A stretch of DNA of 43,954 nt from Mesoaciditoga sp. (GTDB lineage: Bacteria; Thermotogota; Thermotogae; Mesoaciditogales; Mesoaciditogaceae): positions 1-43,954 of the forward strand of contig WFYR01000094.1 of NCBI GenBank assembly GCA_015489955.1. The letters are read 5' to 3'. Position 1 is the stretch's first letter. Each line of letters opens with the position of its first letter. This document shows positions 8,911 through 17,383 of the stretch, piece by piece. Both the position numbers and the translations under genes were made by a program. Under the pieces are notes generated by a model. It made no database searches. It saw nothing but the letters and a program-made list of their open reading frames with translations, and was not told where the DNA came from.

Positions 8911-9045
8911 CTCAACCTGTGCGTCAATGTTACAAAGCATTTCAAAAAAGAGTTAAACTTCATCTTCGAAGTACTTTTTAGAACGGATCCGTTCTGAGAG
9001 GGCTTCGAAAAAATTGTCCCTCGTAATGTTCACGCACAACATGAG
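8911..9045 (+). repeat. Dispersed intergenic element, copy B (135 bp, complete)
   Basis: The best preserved copy. The ends are inverted repeats (CTCA...TGTGCGT...TTAC against the complement of GTAA...ACGCACA...TGAG; about 19 of the first 27 positions pair). AGAACGGATCCGTTCT at 8980-8995 is a perfect 16-bp palindrome in the middle. TAATTTA flanks both ends directly (8904-8910 and 9046-9052). It lies between the divergent dciA-like and glf genes. It has no coding capacity. Confidence 0.8.
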
Positions 9046-9078
9046 TAATTTAAATCGTAAAATTTAGGAGGAAAGATC

Positions 9079-10188
9079 ATGAAAGACGTATGCGTTGTAG
9101 TGGGAGCTGGCCTGGCAGGCGCAACGGCTGCGAGGATTTTAGCAGAATCCGGTGAAAGGGTGTTCGTGATAGAAAGGCTGAATCACATCGCCGGTCATGC
9201 CTACGATGAGTTCGATGAAAATGGAATGTTGATTCATAAATATGGTCCACATATATTTCACACAAACGAAAAAAAGGTTTTTGACTTTGTCAGCAAGTTC
9301 ACTTCATGGCACTATTACCAGCATCGTGTTTTGAGTTACGTTGATGGAATGCTCGTTCCTTTTCCGATAAACCGGGATACGATAAATTCACTTTTTGGCG
9401 TGAACATATCAACCTCCGAAGTTGAGGATTTTTTGAAAGAAGAAGTCAAGAATTCCAATTTCAACAACCCTCCCAAGAACTTCGAAGATATGGTGATATC
9501 TCAAGTGGGAAGAAGGTTGTACGAAAAGTTTTTCAAAAATTACACCATAAAGCAGTGGAGCAGGGATCCAAAAGAGCTCTCTGCCGATGTGGCAAAGAGA
9601 ATTCCCACGCGTTCGAACAGAGATGACAGATATTTTTCGGATAAGTATCAAGGGCTTCCAAAATTTGGATACACCAAAATGGTTGAAAGGATGTTGGAGC
9701 ATCCAAAAATTTTCCTTGTAACCAATTGCGATTATTCCGAAATAAAAGATGAATTCAAAGCGAAACTCACGGTATACACGGGAGAACTGGATAAATTTTT
9801 TGGAGAAAGTATTGGAAAACTGGAATATCGTTCATTAGATCTCATCTTTGAGACTTTAGAAGAAAAGCAACATCAACAAGCCGCTGTGATAAATTACCCA
9901 AATGATTACGATTGGACGAGAATAACGGAATTCAAGATCATGACAGGGCAAAAGTCTGACAAGACGGTATTGTGTTACGAATACCCAAAAGATGAAGGAG
10001 AACCCTATTACATCGTGATGTCCGAAGAAAACATGCAAAAGCGCGAAAAGTATATGAAAGAAGTTGAAAAACTTGAAAAAAGTGGAGAATACATCTTTGT
10101 TGGAAGACTGGCTGAATACAAATATTACAACATGGATCAGGTTATCCTTGCATCCATGGAAAAAATCTCCAATTGGTTGAAGAGGTGA
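9079..10188 (+). CDS. glf: UDP-galactopyranose mutase
   Basis: A 369-residue flavoenzyme that interconverts UDP-galactopyranose and UDP-galactofuranose for surface glycans. The N-terminal FAD site VVGAGLAGATAARIL (GAGLAG 9-14) is followed by GHAYDEFDENGMLIHKYGPHIFHTN, the highly conserved UGM block, and YTIKQWSRDPKEL. RSLDLIFE and the C-terminal GRLAEYKYYNMDQVI complete the family pattern. Length is normal. An AGGAGG site lies 9 bases before the ATG. No glycosyltransferase cluster surrounds it, which is unusual for glf. The next gene starts 6 bases downstream. Confidence 0.96.
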   Translation: MKDVCVVVGAGLAGATAARILAESGERVFVIERLNHIAGHAYDEFDENGMLIHKYGPHIFHTNEKKVFDFVSKFTSWHYYQHRVLSYVDGMLVPFPINRDTINSLFGVNISTSEVEDFLKEEVKNSNFNNPPKNFEDMVISQVGRRLYEKFFKNYTIKQWSRDPKELSADVAKRIPTRSNRDDRYFSDKYQGLPKFGYTKMVERMLEHPKIFLVTNCDYSEIKDEFKAKLTVYTGELDKFFGESIGKLEYRSLDLIFETLEEKQHQQAAVINYPNDYDWTRITEFKIMTGQKSDKTVLCYEYPKDEGEPYYIVMSEENMQKREKYMKEVEKLEKSGEYIFVGRLAEYKYYNMDQVILASMEKISNWLKR

Positions 10189-10193
10189 AAAAT

Positions 10194-10916
10194 ATGGAAA
10201 GCGTGCTCTTGGAAAATGAAGGCCAAAAGATATTTGCGGTGGTTCACGATGCTGGAAAAGATTCTCCTGTTGTCGTCATGTTTCATGGATTTACGGGCAA
10301 CCACATAGAAAATCGGTTCATATTTGCAAAAATGTCAAGAGAATTGGAAAAAATCGGAATATCCTCTATAAGATTTGATTTTAGAGGATCCGGTGACAGT
10401 GAAGGAACTTTTGAAGAAATGACGCTTTCAAGTGAGATGTCTGATGCTAAAGTTGTAACAGAATACGCGAAAAAGAGATTCTCAAAAAAATTGGGTGTGC
10501 TCGGTCTGTCAATGGGAGGAACGGTGGCGCTTTTAACGGCAAAAGATATCGTGCCGGATGCTCTATGTTTATGGGCGCCGGCGGCGAAAAACGCCGAAGT
10601 TTTCACAAAAGGCGGCATGCCTCCTTCTTCAAACAAAAACCTGGATGTTGGAGGATTGGCTATTTCACCAAAATTCATAGAAGAGATTATGAAGTTTGAC
10701 GCATTTTCTAAAGCTCGATCGTATTATGGACCCGTTCTCATATTGCACGGCACAGAAGATCCAACGGTTCCGTTCGTTCACAGCAAAGATTTGGTGAAAG
10801 AATTTAAAAACGCCGAACTTGTACCAGTTGAAGGGGCAAACCATACTTTTACTTCAATTCCCTGGGCGAAATTTGTGATCGATAAAACTAAAAATTTCTT
10901 TCTTGACAAATTTTGA
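10194..10916 (+). CDS. Alpha/beta hydrolase (serine esterase-like)
   Basis: 240 residues with an alpha/beta-hydrolase fold: oxyanion region FHGFTGN (30-36), nucleophile elbow GLSMGG with Ser106, acid Asp189 in HGTEDPTVP, and His217 in GANHTF. This matches the BAAT/dienelactone-like serine hydrolase and feruloyl esterase-like group, so ester hydrolysis is expected but the substrate is unknown. The ATG at 10194 follows GAGGTG at 6 bases. An in-frame TTG at 10173 inside glf is less likely. It is co-directional with glf and probably co-transcribed. Confidence 0.85.
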   Translation: MESVLLENEGQKIFAVVHDAGKDSPVVVMFHGFTGNHIENRFIFAKMSRELEKIGISSIRFDFRGSGDSEGTFEEMTLSSEMSDAKVVTEYAKKRFSKKLGVLGLSMGGTVALLTAKDIVPDALCLWAPAAKNAEVFTKGGMPPSSNKNLDVGGLAISPKFIEEIMKFDAFSKARSYYGPVLILHGTEDPTVPFVHSKDLVKEFKNAELVPVEGANHTFTSIPWAKFVIDKTKNFFLDKF

Positions 10917-10951
10917 CTTTTTACCTACTTTCTTTCATCGATAAAATTTTG

Positions 10952-10960
10952 TGCTATAAT
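10952..10960 (+). promoter_or_regulatory. Extended -10 promoter of the TPR-pilD operon
   Basis: TGCTATAAT, a perfect extended -10 box, about 54 bases before the TPR gene start. The -35 region (CTTTCA around 10932) is weak. Confidence 0.7.
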
Positions 10961-11013
10961 CATAACGTCTAATTAAATGTGTCGCAACATTATTAAGGAG
11001 GCGAATACGCTTA

Positions 11014-12087
11014 ATGAACAATCGCATACTTTTGATGGTAAAAAATAAAGAGGTTCCAATAGATAAACAAGATCCATTTTTCTTTATGATAAGAGACTTG
11101 CTTTACAATGGCACATGGGAAGTCTTCGCGGCGGACATGCATGAACACCCTGATCAGCTCGAAAGGATTCACAAGCTGAAAGAATTGGAAAGCGGGGTTG
11201 GTGGTGTTTCTGGCTCACTTTTCTTGCCCATCTCCGTTGAGGAGATGGAAATTTACTTCGATGAAGTTGGATTGAAGCCGTCCGAACTCTGGCATGGAGT
11301 ACCGGACGGTTTTTATGAATTGGCGCAGGACAAAGCCGAAAATGAAAGTCTGGACGAAGCTATAAAGTTACTGAATTTGGTAATAGAAAATTGGCCCGAT
11401 TACGCTAAAGCGTACGAATTGAAGGGTTCTTTTTTAACTGAAAAGGGATTGTTGGAAGAGGGAGTAGAATTCTTACTTCACGCGATCAAATTAGATCCCA
11501 CGTTGGTGGAAGCATACGCAGAATTAGGGCAAACTTATTACAGCCTTGAAGACTACGAAAAGGCTATAGAGTATTGGAAAAAGGAATTAGAATACACTCC
11601 GCACGACAAATTCGCGTATTTTATGATTGCCGATGCTTACCAGAAGATGGGAAAATTTGGGAGCGCTCTAGAAGCGTTGAAAAAATTTGCGGATGATGAT
11701 AAGAAGAATCTGCTTGTGAGATATGAGATCATGGAACTTTACGAAAAACTTGGTGACTACGACAGCGCAAAAGAATACGAAGATGAAATTCTTAAATCAA
11801 CTCCCTATTATCCCAGTGATATAGAACCATGGGCAAAAGTTCTCTTCAAAAACGGAAAGTACGACGAAGTCGTTAGGGTTGTCGAAGATCATATCAAGAA
11901 ATACCCAATAGACAGCCACTTTAAGCTGTTGCTGGTAATTCCTTACGTCAAGCTTGGAAAGTACGATGAAGCGAAAAAAATACTTGAAGAGTTCAAACAT
12001 CAAAAAGATTGGTATCTCTACGGCAAGAAAGAACTTTTCGAATCTAATTTGAACGAAGAAGAAATGTCCCTGTGTGGGATAAAATAA
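11014..12087 (+). CDS. Tetratricopeptide repeat protein
   Basis: 357 residues. The first ~110 residues show no repeat. From about residue 115 to 330 there are several TPR units, for example AKAYELKGSFLTEKGLLEEGVEFLLHAIKLDP-like and VEAYAELGQTYYSLEDYEKAIEYWKKELEYTP-like helices. There is no signal peptide or membrane span, so it is cytosolic and likely a protein-interaction scaffold. The 3' end overlaps the prepilin peptidase gene by 16 bp, so the two are translationally linked. A role in type IV pilus or secretion assembly is only suggested by that neighbour. Confidence 0.85.
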   Translation: MNNRILLMVKNKEVPIDKQDPFFFMIRDLLYNGTWEVFAADMHEHPDQLERIHKLKELESGVGGVSGSLFLPISVEEMEIYFDEVGLKPSELWHGVPDGFYELAQDKAENESLDEAIKLLNLVIENWPDYAKAYELKGSFLTEKGLLEEGVEFLLHAIKLDPTLVEAYAELGQTYYSLEDYEKAIEYWKKELEYTPHDKFAYFMIADAYQKMGKFGSALEALKKFADDDKKNLLVRYEIMELYEKLGDYDSAKEYEDEILKSTPYYPSDIEPWAKVLFKNGKYDEVVRVVEDHIKKYPIDSHFKLLLVIPYVKLGKYDEAKKILEEFKHQKDWYLYGKKELFESNLNEEEMSLCGIK

Positions 12088-12818
12088 TATATTTGCCCGT
12101 TGCCATCGCTGTGGGATTGGCAATGGGCAGCTTTTACAATGTTTTGATATACCGTCTTCCAAGAAAAATTTCGTTGATAAATCCGGCGCGCTCTTTTTGC
12201 CCTGTATGCCATCATCAGTTGGCATGGAAAGATAACATTCCCATTTTAAGTTATATAATTTTAAGAGGGAAGTGTCGTTATTGTGGCACACATATCTCAT
12301 TGCGCTATCCAATTGTGGAAGGCATAACCGCAAGTGCGTTTGTAACAGCCATTTACCTTTCGCAAGATCCATTACAAATGATTTCTCTGTGGTTGTTGTA
12401 TTCAGGTGCCATTGTGGCTTCTGCCATAGATTTTGAATACATGCTTATACCGGACTCAGCCGTTGTGATCACGGCAATAGGTGGCGTAATATGGGCAGTG
12501 CAATCTTCGCATCTCTTACTCTCTATTGAAACAGCCGCTGGAGCCTTCGCCTTATTCCTTTTAATATACTTACTCTCGCGTGGAGGAATGGGCTTTGGCG
12601 ATGTTGAATTTTTTGGAGCACTCGCACTCTTTTTGACGCCGTTTTCAGCGGTTTTTGCGATTTTAATAGCGTCTGTAGTCGCGCTTATTTGGGCAATTCC
12701 ACAACTTCTATCTCACAAAGCCAACAAAAAAACAAAGGTGCCATTTGGACCTTTTTTGGCCATTGGAACAGCGGTGGCAATGTTTTTGAATTTCAACACA
12801 TTTATGTTCAAGGGGTGA
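12072..12818 (+). CDS. Prepilin peptidase / N-methyltransferase (type IV leader peptidase)
   Basis: A 248-residue polytopic membrane aspartyl protease that cleaves and N-methylates type IV prepilin-like signal sequences. The N-terminal [12 protein letters not shown] block and four cysteines in two CxxC pairs (43/46 and 68/71) form the zinc-binding cytosolic domain. Catalytic Asp120 ([11 protein letters not shown]) and Asp177 (GMGFGDVEF) are both present. The GTG start at 12072 lies inside the TPR gene and has only a weak ribosome-binding site. No pilins or pilus motor genes are in the window, so it is an orphan here. Confidence 0.93.
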   Translation: MWDKIIYLPVAIAVGLAMGSFYNVLIYRLPRKISLINPARSFCPVCHHQLAWKDNIPILSYIILRGKCRYCGTHISLRYPIVEGITASAFVTAIYLSQDPLQMISLWLLYSGAIVASAIDFEYMLIPDSAVVITAIGGVIWAVQSSHLLLSIETAAGAFALFLLIYLLSRGGMGFGDVEFFGALALFLTPFSAVFAILIASVVALIWAIPQLLSHKANKKTKVPFGPFLAIGTAVAMFLNFNTFMFKG

Positions 12819-12825
12819 TAACGGT

Positions 12826-13317
12826 ATGGACGTCAAATTCGAAGTGGTTCAGCTTAAAATTCCGGAAGGTTCAAATATCGTAGTTGGACAAACACATTTC
12901 ATAAAAACCATAGAAGATCTTTACGAAGTGATGACAACTTCTTCACCAGGCGCAAAATTCGGCATAGCATTCAACGAAGCCTCAGGACCTTGTCTTATAA
13001 GGCATGACGGCAATGATGAAGCGCTTGAAAAACAGGCAATAGAGAATGCGAAAAAAATAGGGGCAGGCCACGTTTTCGTTATGCTCATGAAAGAAATTTA
13101 CCCGATAAGCGTTTTGAACTCCGTTAAGCTAACCCAGGAGATATGCACCATCTACGCCGCCACGGCTAACCCTCTTCAGGCTATTGTGGCCGTGACGGAA
13201 CAAGGACGCGGCATCGTAGGCGTAGTTGATGGCTTCTCTCCAAAAGGTGTGGAGGGCGAAAAAGATATCGAAGACAGAAAATCGCTTTTGCGTGATGTTA
13301 TAGGATACAAGAGATGA
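12826..13317 (+). CDS. Adenosine-specific kinase family protein (PAE2307-like)
   Basis: 163 residues matching the small adenosine-specific kinase family described from hyperthermophilic archaea: [17 protein letters not shown], the stretch [21 protein letters not shown], and [17 protein letters not shown]. The family is thought to phosphorylate adenosine; its biology is poorly known. There is no P-loop, as expected. It starts 7 bases after pilD and ends 4 bases before the convergent DUF2207 gene, with no terminator visible between them. Family assignment is firm; activity is inferred. Confidence 0.85.
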   Translation: MDVKFEVVQLKIPEGSNIVVGQTHFIKTIEDLYEVMTTSSPGAKFGIAFNEASGPCLIRHDGNDEALEKQAIENAKKIGAGHVFVMLMKEIYPISVLNSVKLTQEICTIYAATANPLQAIVAVTEQGRGIVGVVDGFSPKGVEGEKDIEDRKSLLRDVIGYKR

Positions 13318-13321
13318 GCTG

Positions 13322-15085
13322 TTAGAATCCACCTCTTCCACCACCACCAAATCCGCCACCAACGCCTCCGCCGAAACCACCAGAAGAACCGTTGTTTGAT
13401 TGGACGGAGTTGGTGGCCGCATACATTGGCAGTCTGTACATAGATGAATACCAGTACATATCTATCCAGGCTGGATAAAGGGGAGAGGACTCAACGATTT
13501 TCGGATCTACTTCCTTTATAGCACGCGTAACTTTTTTGGCAACGCCGAGGGCTGTGCCGTAAATAAGGTATTTATCCCATAGCGCCACCGATTCCGGTGG
13601 TTTTTCTTTTATAAGAGAATAGTCCGTTAGGTATTTTTCAAAATTCTTCCATCGTAGATAGTATTCTCTCCCATTCTTCGTCCATTTTCCAAAGATATCT
13701 TTTGGAAGCACCAACATTATCCAGGCTACCGTCCAATCGGCGAACGCAAACCACGCGGAGTATTGAGCAATCATCGGATACGCTTTTGTGGAGACAATAT
13801 AGGCTAAAAAGGACAGTGGTATTACAATCAGGGCAAAAATTGCTAAAATCTTTGCGATGGTATTTCCAGAAGTAACTATGTAATTTCTTTTTTCCACTTC
13901 CGAATAAACTTGATTTTTCCAATTTGTATAGGCAGACAAGAATTCCTTTGAAAAAACTATGTTTCCCTTCATCGAATCTCTCAAACTTTCGGGATCGAAA
14001 ATACCTTCAGTGGAGTAAGGCTTTATGACGAGTTTTAGGAGAAGGTTCTCACTTTCATCCAACGGTTTTTTCCCTTCACTTATCTTAAAAGTGCTCTTAC
14101 CGGCGAATTCCAGATATCCCTTTTCAACGAGGCTCAGAATCGTGGCGGCAAAGGCGTCACCATCTGGATCGGAAACTATTCTTTTCACGATGGAATTCAC
14201 CACGGCTGGTGGATCATCGTAAGGCAAGTCTCTTTCATATTCAGAATTCAATCTAACCTTTGGTTCTCTTCCGAAGAAGTAAAACGATGCAAAAGGAATT
14301 ACCCCTGCCAGGGCTAACAAAACCATCCAGGTAATCCATGTTATTCTCGCATTTGACACGTAAGAGTTTTCGATCTTCAAAATGTCCGAATAGTTTTTAT
14401 TCAGCGTTGAAGCGTACAAAGTTTTCGTTTCAGGAAAAATGAACCTGGCTTCCGCGTAAGCCTCTGGTGGAAAGTTCACGTACGTTATAACATATTCGTT
14501 TTTGTCATGGCTAACAACATGTGGAACGTCAATTGGGTGAACGAAGACGTTTTTAACCTTGAAATTCGATGGAAATTTGTAAACAACCGTCAAATTGTGA
14601 ACCCATGAAGGTGTGTTATCTCCCCAGAATTTGTGGAAAAATTGTGAAAAGCCTTCTCCATTTTGAAAAGCGTTATAAACATCGTAGGAAAGGTTCATCT
14701 CAACTTTGTCTCCACCAGCTTTCGGAACGTTGTACCCTCCATTCAGATATATTCTCAGATCAAATCCTCGTGACGTTACGCTTCCCGTTTTCTTCAATAT
14801 TTTTGCGCCTTTAACGGATACTTTGAAGTTTTCAAGTTGGACTCCTTTTGGAAGCATCATGTAAGGGGCTAAGCCGTGGTACGCCTTTTTAAAGGTGTAA
14901 AATTCATGTTCTTGAATATGGGCAACTCCTTGAGGATCGAGATCAACTTCTATTAGGGCTTTATCGACGTTCAAAACGGATTTAGAAACTGCCAGGTAGC
15001 CGTTGGCATACATGACAAGGAATATTCCGAATCCAGCAGCAAGCACAACTATTAACACACGTAAAAATATTCCCACTTTGTTCAT
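13322..15085 (-). CDS. DUF2207 family membrane protein with glycine-rich tail
   Basis: 587 residues. There is an N-terminal span (about 8-28), then a roughly 220-residue extracytoplasmic beta-rich DUF2207 region (YHGLAPYMMLPKGV, DLRIYLNGGYN), a span near 255-275, a cytoplasmic stretch, two spans around 410-460, and a C-terminus ending in a run rich in Gly-Gly-Phe. The low-complexity glycine tail is typical of this family. The function is unknown. The start overlaps the recN stop by 4 bp, so it is co-translated with recN. Confidence 0.85.
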   Translation of the reverse strand: MNKVGIFLRVLIVVLAAGFGIFLVMYANGYLAVSKSVLNVDKALIEVDLDPQGVAHIQEHEFYTFKKAYHGLAPYMMLPKGVQLENFKVSVKGAKILKKTGSVTSRGFDLRIYLNGGYNVPKAGGDKVEMNLSYDVYNAFQNGEGFSQFFHKFWGDNTPSWVHNLTVVYKFPSNFKVKNVFVHPIDVPHVVSHDKNEYVITYVNFPPEAYAEARFIFPETKTLYASTLNKNYSDILKIENSYVSNARITWITWMVLLALAGVIPFASFYFFGREPKVRLNSEYERDLPYDDPPAVVNSIVKRIVSDPDGDAFAATILSLVEKGYLEFAGKSTFKISEGKKPLDESENLLLKLVIKPYSTEGIFDPESLRDSMKGNIVFSKEFLSAYTNWKNQVYSEVEKRNYIVTSGNTIAKILAIFALIVIPLSFLAYIVSTKAYPMIAQYSAWFAFADWTVAWIMLVLPKDIFGKWTKNGREYYLRWKNFEKYLTDYSLIKEKPPESVALWDKYLIYGTALGVAKKVTRAIKEVDPKIVESSPLYPAWIDMYWYSSMYRLPMYAATNSVQSNNGSSGGFGGGVGGGFGGGGRGGF

Positions 15086-16629
15086 TTTTTGACTCCTTTT
15101 GGAATTTTACCGAACATTTCCTTTATCTCTTCTTTTCTCATTTTGTTGTTGAGTTCCTTTACAACAGAATAAGCTTTTCCGTCTTTCACGTGTTTTTCCA
15201 CTTTAAAATGCTTGTCGGCAATGGCAGCTATTTGAGGCATATGTGTTATGACTATGAGCTGGGTATCTTTTGAAATCTCTTTGAGTTTTTCAGCCACCAC
15301 GTCAGCCGTCCTCACTCCAACGCCTGATGCAACCTCATCAAAGACAACGGTCTCAACCGGGAGTTTTCTTCCAAGCGCCGCTTCCAATGCCAGGTAAAAT
15401 CTTGCCATTTCTCCTCCGGAAGATATTTTTGAGAGTGGAAGGAAACCAAGGCCAGGATTAAGCAAACCAACGAATTCTATGGAATCTCTCCCACTTTCAG
15501 TAAAATCTGTCTCCACGTAAATGTAATCTATTTTTGCTTCTTTCATTCCAAGATCTCGAAGGTTCTTTTCGGCATTTTTCAACAAATTTCTGGCGGATTC
15601 CTTTCTCAACTCACTTATTTTTGACGCGAGCGGAAGCATCTCGTTTTCCAATTCCTTCAAACGCCTGTTTGCCTTTCTAAGAACGTTAGCTTTTTTATCG
15701 AGCTCTGCCAGATGAGAATGAAACTCTTCGAGTTTTTCTTGCACATCTTTCAATGTGGGACCATATCTTCTTTTGATTCTTTCCACTTGTGATATCTTTT
15801 TTTCAAGCTCTACGATTTTTTCTTCGTCGATTTCCTGCTCCATGCCGTAGCTTTCTAACTCGCGCTCCAAATCGGCCATTTCATCCTGTATTGATTGCGC
15901 ACTCTCCAAAAAGCGCTCTGATTTTTCATCTAGAATACGGAGCTCTTTGGCTTTTTTTACCAAATTGAATGCGGCTTCTTCCATGCCACCCTCACCGTTT
16001 ATTATGTAAAGCATCTCTTGAACATTTTGAATGATTTGCTGTGCATTTGAGAGCCGCTTGTAATCGGAAAGCATTTCTTCGTATTCTTCTTCACTTACAA
16101 AACTACTTTCTATCTTTTCGATTTCTCTTTCGGTGATTTTCGCTTCTTCCTCTATTTCTTCGAGGTTCTCTTTCTGAATCGTCTTTTTGATGTGAGTGTA
16201 TTCTTTGAACAATTTTCTGTACTCTTTAAGTAAGGCATTTATCTTTGAATCGAAAAGATCAACGAATGCCATGTGTGTTTTCGGATCTCGTATGATTCCA
16301 GATGCACCCTGGCTATGAATAACGAGAAGAGACTCCACGAAACGTTTCAAATGGGAAAGCGTCGTTAAAGAGCCGTTTATCTTTGCACTTGTCCGGGATG
16401 GATTGAATTTGATCGAGACGATCTTTTCATCGTCGTCAACGAGAAATCGACCTTCTACTTCGCTTTTTTCAACCAGAGACGGCCTCTCACCGAATAAAGC
16501 TTTTAATGCGGACAAAAACAACGATTTTCCCGCACCAGTTTCTCCCGTTACAACGTTTAAGCCTTCGGAAAATTCGAGGCTTATCTCATTAAAAAGCACG
16601 AAATTCTTTACGTGTATTTCCGCTAACAT
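15082..16629 (-). CDS. recN: DNA repair protein RecN
   Basis: A 515-residue SMC-like ATPase of recombinational repair. N-terminal Walker A GETGAGKS (29-36) follows LAEIHVKNFVLFNEISLEF, the signature RecN opening. The long middle section (about 150-350) is heptad-rich coiled coil. The C-terminal part has SSGGEMARFYLALE (ABC signature) and ETVVFDEVASGVGVRTADVVAEKL (Walker B), then THMPQIAAIADKHF. It is slightly shorter than the ~550 residues usual for the family because of a compact coiled coil. The ATG overlaps the stop of the HhH gene upstream. Confidence 0.96.
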   Translation of the reverse strand: MLAEIHVKNFVLFNEISLEFSEGLNVVTGETGAGKSLFLSALKALFGERPSLVEKSEVEGRFLVDDDEKIVSIKFNPSRTSAKINGSLTTLSHLKRFVESLLVIHSQGASGIIRDPKTHMAFVDLFDSKINALLKEYRKLFKEYTHIKKTIQKENLEEIEEEAKITEREIEKIESSFVSEEEYEEMLSDYKRLSNAQQIIQNVQEMLYIINGEGGMEEAAFNLVKKAKELRILDEKSERFLESAQSIQDEMADLERELESYGMEQEIDEEKIVELEKKISQVERIKRRYGPTLKDVQEKLEEFHSHLAELDKKANVLRKANRRLKELENEMLPLASKISELRKESARNLLKNAEKNLRDLGMKEAKIDYIYVETDFTESGRDSIEFVGLLNPGLGFLPLSKISSGGEMARFYLALEAALGRKLPVETVVFDEVASGVGVRTADVVAEKLKEISKDTQLIVITHMPQIAAIADKHFKVEKHVKDGKAYSVVKELNNKMRKEEIKEMFGKIPKGVKK

Positions 16630-17181
16630 TCACATACCCCTTTTATAGCTCGAACCATCTTTTGTTCTTTTTATAAAACCATAATCCACAAGATACCTTC
16701 TTATGGCTATGTAATCATCATAAATTGGCGCCAAAATAGCGTTCACTTCGCTTTCGTCGTACAGTTGCCCTTTCTTGAATGCTCGTGAAATTTCTTTTAA
16801 AACGTAGAATTTGAAGGAATATTTTGAGGGCATCGTTTTGAGAGAGCCATCTTCGTTGAAAAACCTCTTTCTCACTTCTTCTTGCCATATTTTCCCCAAC
16901 GCCTTTGCATCTTGATTGAAGATCTTTTTTTTGTATTTTGCCGGAATAAGCTCCAAGAGCTGCGTGTGTTTCCTTATCTTCCCATTTTTCAAGAACTCCT
17001 CTGTTTTCTCTACTACAGCTTTTCCAATTCCTTTTATCTCTTTAAGCTTTTCAACATCCAATCCGGTTTTTTCTACCGTTTCAGCTGCAAAACGATAAGT
17101 GCGAGCTTTAAAAGGCTCTTCCAGGAAATCTTCCATATCTGCCATTTCTTTGAAAATTTTTGCAAGCTCTGATTTTCCCAT
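16630..17181 (-). CDS. PolX-type HhH domain fused to DUF2087
   Basis: 183 residues in two parts. Residues ~1-75 resemble the N-terminal 8-kDa helix-hairpin-helix domain of family X DNA polymerases (SELAKIFKEMADM...PFKARTYRFAAETVE, then LKEIKGIGKAVVEKTEEFL). The polymerase palm and PHP domains are absent. Residues ~110-180 match DUF2087, a small winged-helix-like domain usually found in transcriptional regulators (YDESEVNAIL...YDDYIAIRRYLVDYGFIKR). The ATG at 17181 is preferred because GGAGAG is well spaced from it; a GTG at 17190 is too close to that site. It overlaps recN by the stop codon, suggesting a DNA-repair or damage-response role (inference). Confidence 0.75.
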   Translation of the reverse strand: MGKSELAKIFKEMADMEDFLEEPFKARTYRFAAETVEKTGLDVEKLKEIKGIGKAVVEKTEEFLKNGKIRKHTQLLELIPAKYKKKIFNQDAKALGKIWQEEVRKRFFNEDGSLKTMPSKYSFKFYVLKEISRAFKKGQLYDESEVNAILAPIYDDYIAIRRYLVDYGFIKRTKDGSSYKRGM

Positions 17182-17202
17182 ATTTTCCACTCTCCGAGTG
17201 GG

Positions 17203-17211
17203 ATTATAACA
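17203..17211 (-). promoter_or_regulatory. Extended -10 promoter of the HhH/DUF2087-recN-DUF2207 operon
   Basis: TGTTATAAT on the minus strand, 22 bases before the gene start. The expected transcript begins right at the Shine-Dalgarno. The -35 is not recognisable. Confidence 0.6.
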
Positions 17212-17324
17212 TCGACGGTGACTTATTTTACCTAAAATGACTCATCGTGTTGGTAGACACTAAAAAAGCTACGCTCTCACGGATGAGTATCTGAACGTAC
17301 CTCATATTCACTAATTTCCACAAG

Positions 17325-17367
17325 TACTTCAAAAAATTGTCTTTCGTAATATTCACGCGCAACGTAA
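17325..17367 (+). repeat. Dispersed intergenic element, copy C (right half only)
   Basis: ACTTCAAAAAATTGTCTTTCGTAATATTCACGCGCAACGTAAG-like sequence matches the right arm of copies B and D. The left arm is not recognisable. It lies between the 3' end of the ABC-2 operon and the promoter of the HhH gene. Confidence 0.65.
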
Positions 17368-17383
17368 GTTAAAAATTCAAGAG

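Noticed and set aside
8257-8997. 246-codon plus-strand open frame across gyrB, the dciA-like gene and repeat B
   Set aside because: It is antisense to two conserved genes, has no family resemblance and no ribosome-binding site. It is an artefact of AT-rich antisense sequence.
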